From Streptomyces hawaiiensis (GTDB lineage Bacteria; Actinomycetota; Actinomycetes; Streptomycetales; Streptomycetaceae), in NCBI RefSeq assembly GCF_004803895.1, contig NZ_CP021978.1:6076001-6140000 (forward strand): a stretch of DNA of 64,000 nt. The letters run 5' to 3'. Shown in pieces: positions 43,262 through 51,716 of this stretch. The notes under the pieces were generated by a model. That model saw nothing but the letters and a program-made list of their open reading frames with translations. It searched no databases and was not told the origin of the DNA. Each line of letters opens with the position of its first letter. Position 1 is the stretch's first letter. The translations under genes were made by a program, and so were the position numbers.

Positions 43262-44212
43262 ATGACTGCTGACGTGTGGCTGCCCATCCCGCCGGACGAG
43301 ATCGAGGGACTCCCCGAGGGCCCGGACTACCGCTTCTGGGACGGCGGGGAGGACTTCCCCGCGGACCCGGCCGACTGCGCCTTCTACGTCGTCCCCTACA
43401 TGAAGCCCAGCCCGCTGTGCGTGCGCCCCATGGGGCGGATGAGCAACGTCCAGGTCGTGCAGACCCTCTCCGCCGGGATCGACCACGTGGAGCCGGGGCT
43501 CGGGCACCTGCCCGCGGGCGTGCGGCTGTGCAATGCGCGCGGGGTGCACGAGGCCAGCACCGGCGAGCTCACCCTCGCGCTGATCCTGGCCTCGCTGCGC
43601 GGGATCCCCGACTTCGTCCGCGCACAGGACCGGGGAGAGTGGCTGGGCGGGTTCCGGCCCGCGCTCGCCGACAAGAACGTCCTCATCGTGGGGTACGGCT
43701 CGATCGGCGAGGCCATCGAGGACCGGCTCGTTCCGTTCGAGGTGGCGCGGGTGGCGCGCGTCGCGCGCTCCGAGCGCACCACGGCGCGCGGTCCGGTGCA
43801 TCCGCTCACCGAACTTCCCGCGCTGCTGCCGGAAGCGGACGTCGTCATCCTGTCCACGCCGCTCACCGAAACCACCCGCGGCCTGGCCGGAGCCGACTTC
43901 CTGTCCCGGATGAAGGACGGCGCGCTCCTCGTCAACGTCGCCCGCGGCCCCGTCGTCGACACCAAGGCCCTGCTCGCCGAACTCGAGAGCGGCCGCATCA
44001 CCGCCGCCCTGGACGTCACCGATCCGGAGCCGCCGGCGCGCGAGCACCCCCTGTGGCGTGCGCCGGGGGTACTCATCAGCCCCCACGTCGGCGGACCCAC
44101 CTCCGCGTTCTTTCCGCGCGCCAAGCGGCTCCTGGTGGACCAGTTGAACCGTTATGTGAACCGGGAGCCGCTCCGCAACGTGATCCTTACGACGGGTGCA
44201 TCAACCGACTGA
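43262..44212 (+). CDS. D-2-hydroxyacid dehydrogenase
   Basis: A 316-residue NAD-dependent dehydrogenase. The cofactor motif is VLIVGYGSIGEAIE (about residues 139-152), and the catalytic Arg is in VNVARGPVVD, Glu in DVTDPEPP and His in ISPHVGGPTS, all in the family order. The sequence is shorter at the N-terminus than SerA and has no regulatory domain, so a small-substrate dehydrogenase is likely. The ATG at 43262 lacks a good ribosome site. It is divergent from the aldo/keto reductase. Confidence 0.9.
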   Translation: MTADVWLPIPPDEIEGLPEGPDYRFWDGGEDFPADPADCAFYVVPYMKPSPLCVRPMGRMSNVQVVQTLSAGIDHVEPGLGHLPAGVRLCNARGVHEASTGELTLALILASLRGIPDFVRAQDRGEWLGGFRPALADKNVLIVGYGSIGEAIEDRLVPFEVARVARVARSERTTARGPVHPLTELPALLPEADVVILSTPLTETTRGLAGADFLSRMKDGALLVNVARGPVVDTKALLAELESGRITAALDVTDPEPPAREHPLWRAPGVLISPHVGGPTSAFFPRAKRLLVDQLNRYVNREPLRNVILTTGASTD

Positions 44213-44274
44213 GAGACCTTCGAGTACCGTCCGCAATCCTTCGGGCGCGGTGGGTACTCATATATCTGTTGATC

Positions 44275-44289
44275 GTCACGGAGCGTAGA
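44275..44289. promoter_or_regulatory. candidate BldD-like operator
   Basis: GTCACGGAGCGTAGA fits the published BldD pattern (T, AC, AG and GT spaced as in nTnACnCnGnGTnAn) at seven of nine fixed positions. It lies upstream of the c-di-GMP gene cluster. BldD, which binds c-di-GMP, is known to control several GGDEF genes in Streptomyces. This is a weak, low-information match and should be tested. Confidence 0.3.
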
Positions 44290-44295
44290 GAACCT

Positions 44296-44385
44296 ATGTC
44301 CCTGAGTGACGAGACTGGTGTATCGTCCCGACAGGGGCTGCGCCGGGGACTGTTCGGCGCCGGGGACGGACACTTCGGACTGTGA
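44296..44385 (+). CDS. 29-aa possible leader ORF upstream of c-di-GMP gene
   Basis: A short ORF (ATG at 44296, GGAGCGTAGAG upstream) ends at 44385 with TGA overlapping a GTG of another ORF. The peptide is Gly/Ser-rich and has no recognisable pattern. It could be a coupling leader or chance. I would not count it as a gene without transcription data. Confidence 0.2.
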   Translation: MSLSDETGVSSRQGLRRGLFGAGDGHFGL

Positions 44386-44400
44386 GGGGGGCGACAGGCG

Positions 44401-44652
44401 ATGCACGGCCTTTGGACGAGCGATCCGACGGGGCGGGGCGGCCGGCGGCGACCCTGGCGGACGGCCGCGAGCGGACGCGGTCACCACGCCGATCACGGCG
44501 GCCACCACACCCACCACAGCGAAAACCACAGCGGGCACCACACCGAACACAGCCATCACCACCGCAGGCCCGGCAGCCGCAGAAGGCATGACCAGCCGGT
44601 CCACCGGGGCCCGCGGGACCCGGGAGCGGCGCGGACCGGGAGGGCCCGGTGA
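44401..44652 (+). CDS. 83-aa histidine-rich ORF coupled to the c-di-GMP gene
   Basis: ATG at 44401 with GAGGGGGGC about nine bases upstream opens a frame of 83 residues. It has a basic N-terminus (GRGGRRRPWR), then a histidine block (14 His in about 26 residues: HHADHGGHH, HTHHSENHS, HHTEHSHHH), and an Arg/Pro tail. The stop overlaps the GTG of the following GGDEF gene (GTGA). A His-rich stretch may bind zinc, nickel or copper. The minus strand of the same block reads as a hydrophobic helix (VVMAVFGVVPAVVFAVVGV), so either reading could be an artefact of a biased CACCAC repeat. Confidence is modest. Confidence 0.4.
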   Translation: MHGLWTSDPTGRGGRRRPWRTAASGRGHHADHGGHHTHHSENHSGHHTEHSHHHRRPGSRRRHDQPVHRGPRDPGAARTGRAR

Positions 44653-47600
44653 GCGCGCCCCCCACCCCCACGCTGGACGGAGCGCTGCGGGCACAGCCTC
44701 CGTCACCGGGCGCGCTGCTGCCCCGCACGCCGGTCGCCGGCCACCGGCCGGGCCTGGCCCTCCAACTCGTCCTCGCCCTGGTCTGCGCGGGATACGCCGT
44801 CGGTTCCGCGCTCGGCTGGGGTTCGTACGAAGTGGCACTGTTCATGGGCGACTTCGGCCTGAGCGCCGCGGCCGCCACCGCCGCCGTCTCGTGCTTCGTC
44901 TCCGCCCGCAGCCGCCGCACCCGCTTTCGGCCCGCCTGGCTGCTGTTCGGCCTCTCCTCGGCCATGGCCGCCCTGGGCAACCTGGTCTGGGGGTGGTACG
45001 AGGTGGTCCTGGGACTGCCCGTGCCCACTCCCAGCTACGCCGACCTGTTCTTCCTCTGCTTCGCGCCGCCCGCGATCGTCGGACTGCTCGTGCTCGCCAA
45101 GCGGCCGGTCACCAAGGCCGGCTGGGTCTGTCTCGGGCTGGACGCCTGGCTGATCGGCGGCTCGCTGCTGACGCTGGCCTGGAGCCTCGCCCTCGCCCAG
45201 GCCGCGAAGTCCGAAGGGCCGGGCGTGGCGCACACCGCGCTGTCGCTGGCGTACCCGCTGCTCGACATCGCGCTGGTCAGCATGGTGCTCGCCCTGCACT
45301 TCAGGCGGTCCGCGGTGAACCGCTCCGCGGTCAACACCGCCATCGGCGCCCTCGCGCTGACCGTGATGTGCGACGCCCTGTTCACCTCGCCGCTCATGCA
45401 CCACGACTACCGCTCCGGCCAGCTGCTCGACGCGGGCTGGTTCGCCGGTTCGCTGCTCCTGGCGTACGCCCCGTGGGCCGCGCCCCGCGCGGAGGGCGAC
45501 CGGCACGGCCAGGACCGGCACGGCGGGACGGGACACACCCGCGTGGTGCACGAGCACGTGCCGGGGCAGCGCAGCGGCCCCCACCACCCGATGCCCCTGC
45601 CGGGCGCCGAGCACAGCCGGTACCCGGCCGCCCGGCCCATCTCCGGCTCCCTCGCCGCCCTCACGCCGTATCTCGCGGCCGCCGTGTGCACCCTGGGGAT
45701 CCTCTACAACGTCCTCAACGGCCGCAGCGTCGACCGCGTGGTCCTGCTGACCGGGGGCACGGTGGTGCTCGCGCTGGTCGTGCGCCAGGGCATCATGCTG
45801 CTCGACAACATCACCCTCACCCAGGAACTGGCGCAGAAGGAGAACCACTTCCGCTCCCTGGTGCAGGGCTCCAGCGACGTCATCATGATCGCCGCACCCA
45901 GCGGCGTCCTGAGGTACGTCTCCCCGGCCGCCGCAGGTGTGTACGGCCGCCCGGCGGAGGAACTGGTGGGTACGGAACTGGCCCACCTCATCCACCCCGA
46001 GGACCTGGGCTGCGTCGTGCACGAGGTGCGCAGATTCCTCGCCGCCAACCCGGTCGAGGAACCCACCACGCGCATCGAGTGCCGGTTCCGCTCGGGTGGT
46101 GGGGGCACCTCCCGCTCGAGCGAAACCGAGAGTGGGGCAGGCTGGCTGAACGTCGAGTCGACCGTCAACTGCCATCACGGCGGCCTCATCTTCAACAGCC
46201 GGGACGTGACCGAAAGGGTGCGCCTGCAGGCCCAGTTGCAGCACAACGCGGAGCACGACCCGCTCACGGACCTGCCCAACCGCGCCCTGTTCACCAAGCG
46301 CGTCCAGCACGCCCTCTCGGGCCGCCGCGCCTCCGACCGGGGTGTGGCCCTGCGGAACACGGCCGTGCTGTTCATCGACCTGGACGGCTTCAAGGCCGTC
46401 AACGACACGATCGGGCACCAGGCCGGGGACGAGCTGCTCGTCCAGGCCGCCCGCAGACTCCAGGAATCCGTCCGGCACGGCGACACCGCGTCCCGGCTCG
46501 GCGGGGACGAGTTCGCGGCCCTGATCGCCGGGGACAACACCCGCGACCGGGACGCCCGGGAGCGGCACATCCTGGAGCTCGCCGACCGCCTCAGGACGAC
46601 GCTGTCCCAGCCCTATCTGATCGACGGCAACGATGTCCGTGTCAACGCCTCCATCGGCGTGGCCTTCGCGGAAGCGGGCCTCGGCGCGGGCGAACTGCTG
46701 CGCAACGCGGACCTGGCCATGTACCGCGCCAAGGCCGGCGGCAAGGGGCGCGTCGAGCTGTACAAGCCGCAGATGCAGCAGGACGTCGTCCGCAAGGCGG
46801 AGCTCGCCACCCGCCTGCGGGCCGCGCTGCACGACGGGGAGTTCGCCCTGCTGCACCAGCCGGTGGTGTCCCTGGAGGACGGCCGGATCGCGTCGGTGGC
46901 CGCGCAGGCACGCTGGCGCTCCTCCCAAGGGGTGCTCTTCACCCCGGCGGAGTTCCTGCGGGTGGCCGAGGACAGCGACAAGACCGCCGAGCTGGGCCGG
47001 TGGTTGATCGAGGAGGCCGTCGAGCAGGCCGCCGAACGGCACGCGACCGGGCTGTCCGTACCGGTCGTCGTACGGATGAGTGCCCGCCGGCTGCTGGACC
47101 GGTCGATGCCGCTCGGCTCGATCGAGGCGCTGCTCACGCGGCACGGGCTGCCGTCCGGGTCGCTGATCATCGAGCTGTCCGATGCCGACCCGAGGGTCTC
47201 GCTGGACGAGCTGGAGCGGCGTCTGGGCGCCCTGCGGCGGGTCGGCGTACGGATCGCGCTCGACGGGTTCGGAAGCGGCTACGCGGCGATCACGGCCCTG
47301 CGGCGGCTCCCCGTCGACATCCTGAAGCTCGACCGCGGACTGGTCGAGGGTGTCGTCGAGTCGGCGCGCCTGCACAAGATCACCAGCGGACTGCTGCGCA
47401 TCGCGGGCGACCTCGGGCTGAAGTCCGTGGCCGACGGGGTGGATCTGCCCGAGCAGGTCATCGCCCTGCGCGCGATGGGCTGCACGCACGGCCAGGGCAT
47501 GGCGTTCTCCGGGCCGCTCGACGAATACCGGCTGCGCCGGGCGCTCGCATCCGGTCACTATCCGGTGCCGAACGGGCCGGTCGAACCGGCGTTCGCGGGC

Positions 47601-47696
47601 GGCGCCCCGCGGGTGTACAGCTCGGGTGTGTCCGCAGTCATCGGAGGCGGCACGGCCCTTCGCTCACATAATGAGACTCCCGTCCCACCCACTTGA
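44649..47696 (+). CDS. membrane PAS-GGDEF-EAL(degenerate) c-di-GMP protein
   Basis: A 1015-residue c-di-GMP enzyme. The N-terminus has several membrane helices (about residues 35-275). A PAS domain spans about 395-510 (SLVQGSSDVIMIAAPSG, then VTERVRLQ). The cyclase domain has GGDEF intact (residues 618-622). The EAL-like domain has lost key residues: EAL reads AAQ, the catalytic DD motif reads LDGFGSGYA, VNVS is VRMS and the VAEGVE Glu is Asp. So it is probably a cyclase with an inactive or regulatory EAL domain. Residues about 483-498 look like an in-frame repeat insertion (entered separately). The GTG has GGAGGG upstream and overlaps the preceding ORF. From memory, S. coelicolor has a similar gene (SCO5511). 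Confidence 0.9.
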   Translation: MSAPPTPTLDGALRAQPPSPGALLPRTPVAGHRPGLALQLVLALVCAGYAVGSALGWGSYEVALFMGDFGLSAAAATAAVSCFVSARSRRTRFRPAWLLFGLSSAMAALGNLVWGWYEVVLGLPVPTPSYADLFFLCFAPPAIVGLLVLAKRPVTKAGWVCLGLDAWLIGGSLLTLAWSLALAQAAKSEGPGVAHTALSLAYPLLDIALVSMVLALHFRRSAVNRSAVNTAIGALALTVMCDALFTSPLMHHDYRSGQLLDAGWFAGSLLLAYAPWAAPRAEGDRHGQDRHGGTGHTRVVHEHVPGQRSGPHHPMPLPGAEHSRYPAARPISGSLAALTPYLAAAVCTLGILYNVLNGRSVDRVVLLTGGTVVLALVVRQGIMLLDNITLTQELAQKENHFRSLVQGSSDVIMIAAPSGVLRYVSPAAAGVYGRPAEELVGTELAHLIHPEDLGCVVHEVRRFLAANPVEEPTTRIECRFRSGGGGTSRSSETESGAGWLNVESTVNCHHGGLIFNSRDVTERVRLQAQLQHNAEHDPLTDLPNRALFTKRVQHALSGRRASDRGVALRNTAVLFIDLDGFKAVNDTIGHQAGDELLVQAARRLQESVRHGDTASRLGGDEFAALIAGDNTRDRDARERHILELADRLRTTLSQPYLIDGNDVRVNASIGVAFAEAGLGAGELLRNADLAMYRAKAGGKGRVELYKPQMQQDVVRKAELATRLRAALHDGEFALLHQPVVSLEDGRIASVAAQARWRSSQGVLFTPAEFLRVAEDSDKTAELGRWLIEEAVEQAAERHATGLSVPVVVRMSARRLLDRSMPLGSIEALLTRHGLPSGSLIIELSDADPRVSLDELERRLGALRRVGVRIALDGFGSGYAAITALRRLPVDILKLDRGLVEGVVESARLHKITSGLLRIAGDLGLKSVADGVDLPEQVIALRAMGCTHGQGMAFSGPLDEYRLRRALASGHYPVPNGPVEPAFAGGAPRVYSSGVSAVIGGGTALRSHNETPVPPT
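46096..46141 (+). repeat. dispersed palindromic repeat inside the PAS-GGDEF gene
   Basis: The DNA GGTGGGGGCACCTCCC, then GCTCGAGCGAAACCGAG and AGTGGGGCAGG is, from memory, very like a repeat common between Streptomyces genes. Here it lies in frame inside the PAS domain, adding about 16 residues (SGGGGTSRSSETESGAG) between CRFR and WLNVE, where a short Gly turn would normally be. This looks like repeat capture in a coding region. Confidence 0.65.
47667..47672 (+). promoter_or_regulatory. -10-like box of the ilvB operon
   Basis: CATAAT at 47667-47672 lies inside the last codons of the c-di-GMP gene and 58 bases upstream of the ilv leader peptide. It is the best TATAAT match before the leader, giving a start near 47679. 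I find no good -35 box at 16-18 bases. TTGACA at 47693 has no partner -10 before the leader ATG. Confidence 0.35.
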
Positions 47697-47729
47697 CAGT
47701 GAGTGCGTGCCGGGGAGAGGGTCAGTGCC

Positions 47730-47771
47730 ATGCGCACCCGAATTCTCGTACTTGGAAAGCGCGTCGGCTGA
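47730..47771 (+). CDS. ilv leader peptide (MRTRILVLGKRVG)
   Basis: A 13-residue peptide encoded 156 bases upstream of ilvB. It contains Ile-Leu-Val-Leu at residues 5-8 and Val at 12. GGGGAGAGG lies about eight bases before its ATG, and the stop is TGA. A short peptide loaded with the three end-product amino acids, followed by a terminator, is the classic attenuation layout. Ribosome stalling on low Ile, Leu or Val would let the transcript pass the terminator. Confidence 0.85.
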   Translation: MRTRILVLGKRVG

Positions 47772-47811
47772 CGCTGAGCCTCGACCGCTCAGCGACCCCA
47801 CCCGGCGCGCT

Positions 47812-47845
47812 CCCCTCGCTTGCCTTATGGCACGAGGGGTTTTTT
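47812..47845 (+). terminator. ilv attenuator terminator (factor-independent)
   Basis: CCCCTCG (47812-47818) pairs with CGAGGGG (47833-47839), with an inner TGCC / GGCA stem, followed immediately by six Ts. This T-run is unusual for this GC-rich genome and marks a genuine intrinsic terminator. It lies between the leader peptide and ilvB. The intervening DNA has complementary stretches (GCTGAGCCTCG / CGACCGCTCAGC) that could form the alternative structure. Confidence 0.85.
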
Positions 47846-47926
47846 GTTGCACAGGCGCCTTTCGTGCAGCAGCCGAAGACCGTACAAACCTCGCAAAAAC
47901 CCTCAGCATCTGAGAAGAGAATGCCG

Positions 47927-49774
47927 ATGACCGAGCAGGCCACCGGGGCCCACCACCCGCAGCCCCGGCCCCGATCCGGAGGACATCACTCCGCCCCCGA
48001 GCAGGTGACGGGCGCGCAGGCCCTCATCCGCTCTCTCGAGGAGGTCGGCGCCGACACGGTATTCGGCATTCCCGGCGGGTGCATCCTTCCGGCGTACGAC
48101 CCGCTGATGGACTCCGTCAAGGTGCGTCACGTCCTGGTCCGTCACGAGCAGGGCGCCGGCCACGCGGCCGAGGGCTACGCGCAGGCCACCGGCAAGGTGG
48201 GCGTCTGCATGGCGACCTCCGGCCCCGGCGCCACCAACCTGGTCACGCCGATCGCCGACGCGCACATGGACTCCGTGCCGATGGTCGCGATCACCGGCCA
48301 GGTCGCCTCCAAGGCGATCGGCACGGACGCGTTCCAAGAGGCGGACATCGTCGGCATCAGCATGCCGATCACCAAGCACAACTTCCTCGTCACCAAGGCG
48401 GAGGACATCCCGCGGATCATCGCGCAGGCCTTCCACATCGCCTCCACCGGCCGCCCCGGCCCGGTGCTGGTCGACATCGCCAAGGACGCCCTCCAGGCGA
48501 AGACGACCTTCTCCTGGCCGCCCGCCATGGACCTGCCCGGCTACCGCCCGGTGACCAAGCCGCACGCCAAGCAGATCCGCGAGGCCGCCAAGCTGATCAC
48601 CCAGGCCAAGCGGCCCGTCCTGTACGTCGGCGGCGGCGTGCTCAAGGCCAAGGCCACCGCCGAGCTGAAGGTCCTCGCCGAGCTCACCGGCGCGCCCGTC
48701 ACCACCACCCTGATGGCGCTCGGCTCGTTCCCCGACAACCACCCCCAGCACCTGGGCATGCCCGGCATGCACGGCTCGGTGGCCGCCGTCACCGCGCTGC
48801 AGAAGGCCGACCTGATCGTCGCCCTCGGAGCCCGCTTCGACGACCGCGTCACCGGCAAGCTGGACAGCTTCGCCCCGTACGCCAAGATCGTGCACGCCGA
48901 CATCGACCCGGCCGAGATCGGCAAGAACCGCCCCGCCGACGTGCCGATCGTCGGTGACGCGCGCGAGGTCATCGCCGACCTCGTCCAGGCGGTCCAGAAG
49001 GAGCACGCCGAGGGCCACCAGGGCGACTACACCGCCTGGTGGGCCGACCTCGACCGCTGGCGCGAGACGTACCCGCTCGGCTACGACCAGCCCGAGGACG
49101 GCTCGCTCTCCCCGCAGCAGGTCATCGAGCGCATCGGGCAGCTGGCGCCCGAGGGCACGATCTTCACGGCGGGCGTCGGCCAGCACCAGATGTGGGCCGC
49201 GCACTTCATCGAGTACGACAAGCCCGCCACCTGGCTGAACTCCGGCGGCGCCGGAACCATGGGCTACGCGGTCCCGGCCGCCATGGGAGCCAAGGCCGGC
49301 GCGCCCGACCGCACCGTCTGGGCGATCGACGGCGACGGCTGCTTCCAGATGACCAATCAGGAGCTGGCCACCTGCGCCCTGAACAACATCCCGATCAAGG
49401 TCGCCGTCATCAACAACGGCGCCCTCGGGATGGTCCGCCAGTGGCAGACCCTCTTCTACAACCAGCGGTACTCCAACACCGTCCTGCACTCCGGTCCGGA
49501 GGACGTCAACCCCCAGGCCCGCGGCACCCGCGTCCCCGACTTCGTGAAGCTGTCGGAGGCCATGGGCTGCTACGCGATCCGCTGCGAGTCCCCGGACGAC
49601 CTCGACAAGGTCATCGAAGAGGCGAACTCCATCAACGACCGCCCGGTGGTCGTCGACTTCATCGTCCACGAGGACGCGATGGTGTGGCCGATGGTCGCCG
49701 CCGGCACCTCCAACGACGAGATCATGGCCGCCCGGGACGTCCGCCCCGACTTCGGCGACAACGAAGACGACTGA
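47927..49774 (+). CDS. ilvB: acetolactate synthase large subunit
   Basis: A 615-residue thiamine-diphosphate enzyme that condenses two pyruvates, or pyruvate with 2-oxobutyrate, for valine, leucine and isoleucine. The catalytic Glu is in VRHEQGAGHAAEGYA, the FAD region is mid-protein, and the ThDP motif is GDGCFQMTNQELATC (GDG..N). The C-terminal EVVVDFIVH and MVWPMVAAG are conserved. The first 35 residues are a low-complexity leader. The start is at the ATG at 47927 (an ATG at 47921 is also possible). It is the first structural gene after the attenuator, 26 bases before ilvN. Confidence 0.97.
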   Translation: MTEQATGAHHPQPRPRSGGHHSAPEQVTGAQALIRSLEEVGADTVFGIPGGCILPAYDPLMDSVKVRHVLVRHEQGAGHAAEGYAQATGKVGVCMATSGPGATNLVTPIADAHMDSVPMVAITGQVASKAIGTDAFQEADIVGISMPITKHNFLVTKAEDIPRIIAQAFHIASTGRPGPVLVDIAKDALQAKTTFSWPPAMDLPGYRPVTKPHAKQIREAAKLITQAKRPVLYVGGGVLKAKATAELKVLAELTGAPVTTTLMALGSFPDNHPQHLGMPGMHGSVAAVTALQKADLIVALGARFDDRVTGKLDSFAPYAKIVHADIDPAEIGKNRPADVPIVGDAREVIADLVQAVQKEHAEGHQGDYTAWWADLDRWRETYPLGYDQPEDGSLSPQQVIERIGQLAPEGTIFTAGVGQHQMWAAHFIEYDKPATWLNSGGAGTMGYAVPAAMGAKAGAPDRTVWAIDGDGCFQMTNQELATCALNNIPIKVAVINNGALGMVRQWQTLFYNQRYSNTVLHSGPEDVNPQARGTRVPDFVKLSEAMGCYAIRCESPDDLDKVIEEANSINDRPVVVDFIVHEDAMVWPMVAAGTSNDEIMAARDVRPDFGDNEDD

Positions 49775-49800
49775 GAGCCGCAGGTAAAGGAATCAGACCC

Positions 49801-50325
49801 ATGTCCAAGCACACGCTCTCCGTCCTGGTGGAGAACACGCCCGGCATCCTCGCCCGGATCGCCGCCCTGTTCTCCCGGCGCGGCTTCAACATCGACTCGC
49901 TCGCGGTCGGCGTCACCGAGCACCCCGACATCTCCCGCATCACCATCGTCGTGGGCGTGGAGGACCTGCCGCTGGAGCAGGTGACCAAGCAGCTCAACAA
50001 GCTCGTCAACGTGCTGAAGATCGTCGAGCTGGAGCCGTCGCAGGCGGTGCAGCGCGAACTCGTCCTGGTCAAGGTGCGCGCCGACAACGAGACGCGCTCC
50101 CAGATCGTCGAGATCGTCCAGCTGTTCCGCGCCAAGACCGTCGACGTCTCCCCGGAGGCCGTCACCATCGAGGCCACCGGGTCCGGCGAGAAGCTGACCG
50201 CGATGCTCAAGATGCTGGAGCCGTACGGCATCAAGGAGCTCGTCCAGTCCGGCACGATCGCGATCGGCCGCGGCTCCCGTTCCATCACGGACCGGTCGCT
50301 GCGCGCCCTGGACCGGTCGGCCTAA
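49801..50325 (+). CDS. ilvN: acetolactate synthase small (regulatory) subunit
   Basis: A 174-residue regulatory subunit. The ACT domain at the N-terminus (HTLSVLVENTPGILARIAAL, then FNIDSLAVG) binds valine and gives feedback control of IlvB. The C-terminal domain (about residue 80 on) has AKTVDVSPEAVTIEATG. AAAGGA lies upstream of the ATG. It is called ilvH in enteric nomenclature. The gene lies between ilvB and ilvC. Confidence 0.97.
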   Translation: MSKHTLSVLVENTPGILARIAALFSRRGFNIDSLAVGVTEHPDISRITIVVGVEDLPLEQVTKQLNKLVNVLKIVELEPSQAVQRELVLVKVRADNETRSQIVEIVQLFRAKTVDVSPEAVTIEATGSGEKLTAMLKMLEPYGIKELVQSGTIAIGRGSRSITDRSLRALDRSA

Positions 50326-50333
50326 GACCCGAA

Positions 50334-50364
50334 ACGGGCGGCCGACGCGCCGCCGACCGCCCGT
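50334..50364 (+). terminator. hairpin between ilvN and ilvC
   Basis: An 8-bp stem (ACGGGCGG / CCGCCCGT) with further pairing inside lies nine bases after ilvN. It may partly end or stabilise the ilvBN message and so lower ilvC relative to ilvBN. Confidence 0.45.
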
Positions 50365-50446
50365 ATTCCGAGACCATCGAGCTTCCCTTCCGCCCCCCGT
50401 CATACGGTGGGACGCAACACCTGCACTCCCGAGGAGAGAACCCAAA

Positions 50447-51445
<999 letters not shown>

Positions 51446-51457
51446 GCCGCCTGCCCG

Positions 51458-51486
51458 AGGGGCCGGAGCATCTCGCTCCGGCCCCT
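51458..51486 (+). terminator. 12-bp terminator after ilvC
   Basis: A perfect 12-bp stem (AGGGGCCGGAGC / GCTCCGGCCCCT) with a five-base loop, followed by TCGG. It lies 12 bases after the ilvC stop and should end the ilv transcript before serA. Confidence 0.8.
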
Positions 51487-51716
51487 TCGGCGAACCCCGG
51501 GTAACGTCGGTGGTACGGCGTTGTCCATCCCGTCCGGCCACGGACGGGTGATCCTTCCGCAGCGGCGCAAGACGACGCCCCATGCGCCACTAGACTGCTG
51601 CACACATACATACGCGTCAGGCCCACAGCGTCGTGCGTCTTCCACGCGGCCACCACCCTCCACCGCCTGCGGCCGTCGGGACGGCCGTCCGCAGCACTGG
51701 ACTTGTGAGGACTCAC

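Noticed and set aside
44703..47558. 951-codon open frame on the minus strand over the c-di-GMP gene
   Set aside because: Antisense shadow of the GGDEF-EAL gene, with no motif and a biased composition.
47693..47698. TTGACA as -35 of an ilv promoter
   Set aside because: A -10 box at normal spacing would fall in the leader peptide's ribosome site, and none is seen there; CATAAT upstream fits better.
51600..51716. Structured leader of serA, possible T-box or riboswitch
   Set aside because: There is a small hairpin (around 51667-51695) but none of the conserved T-box or riboswitch cores.
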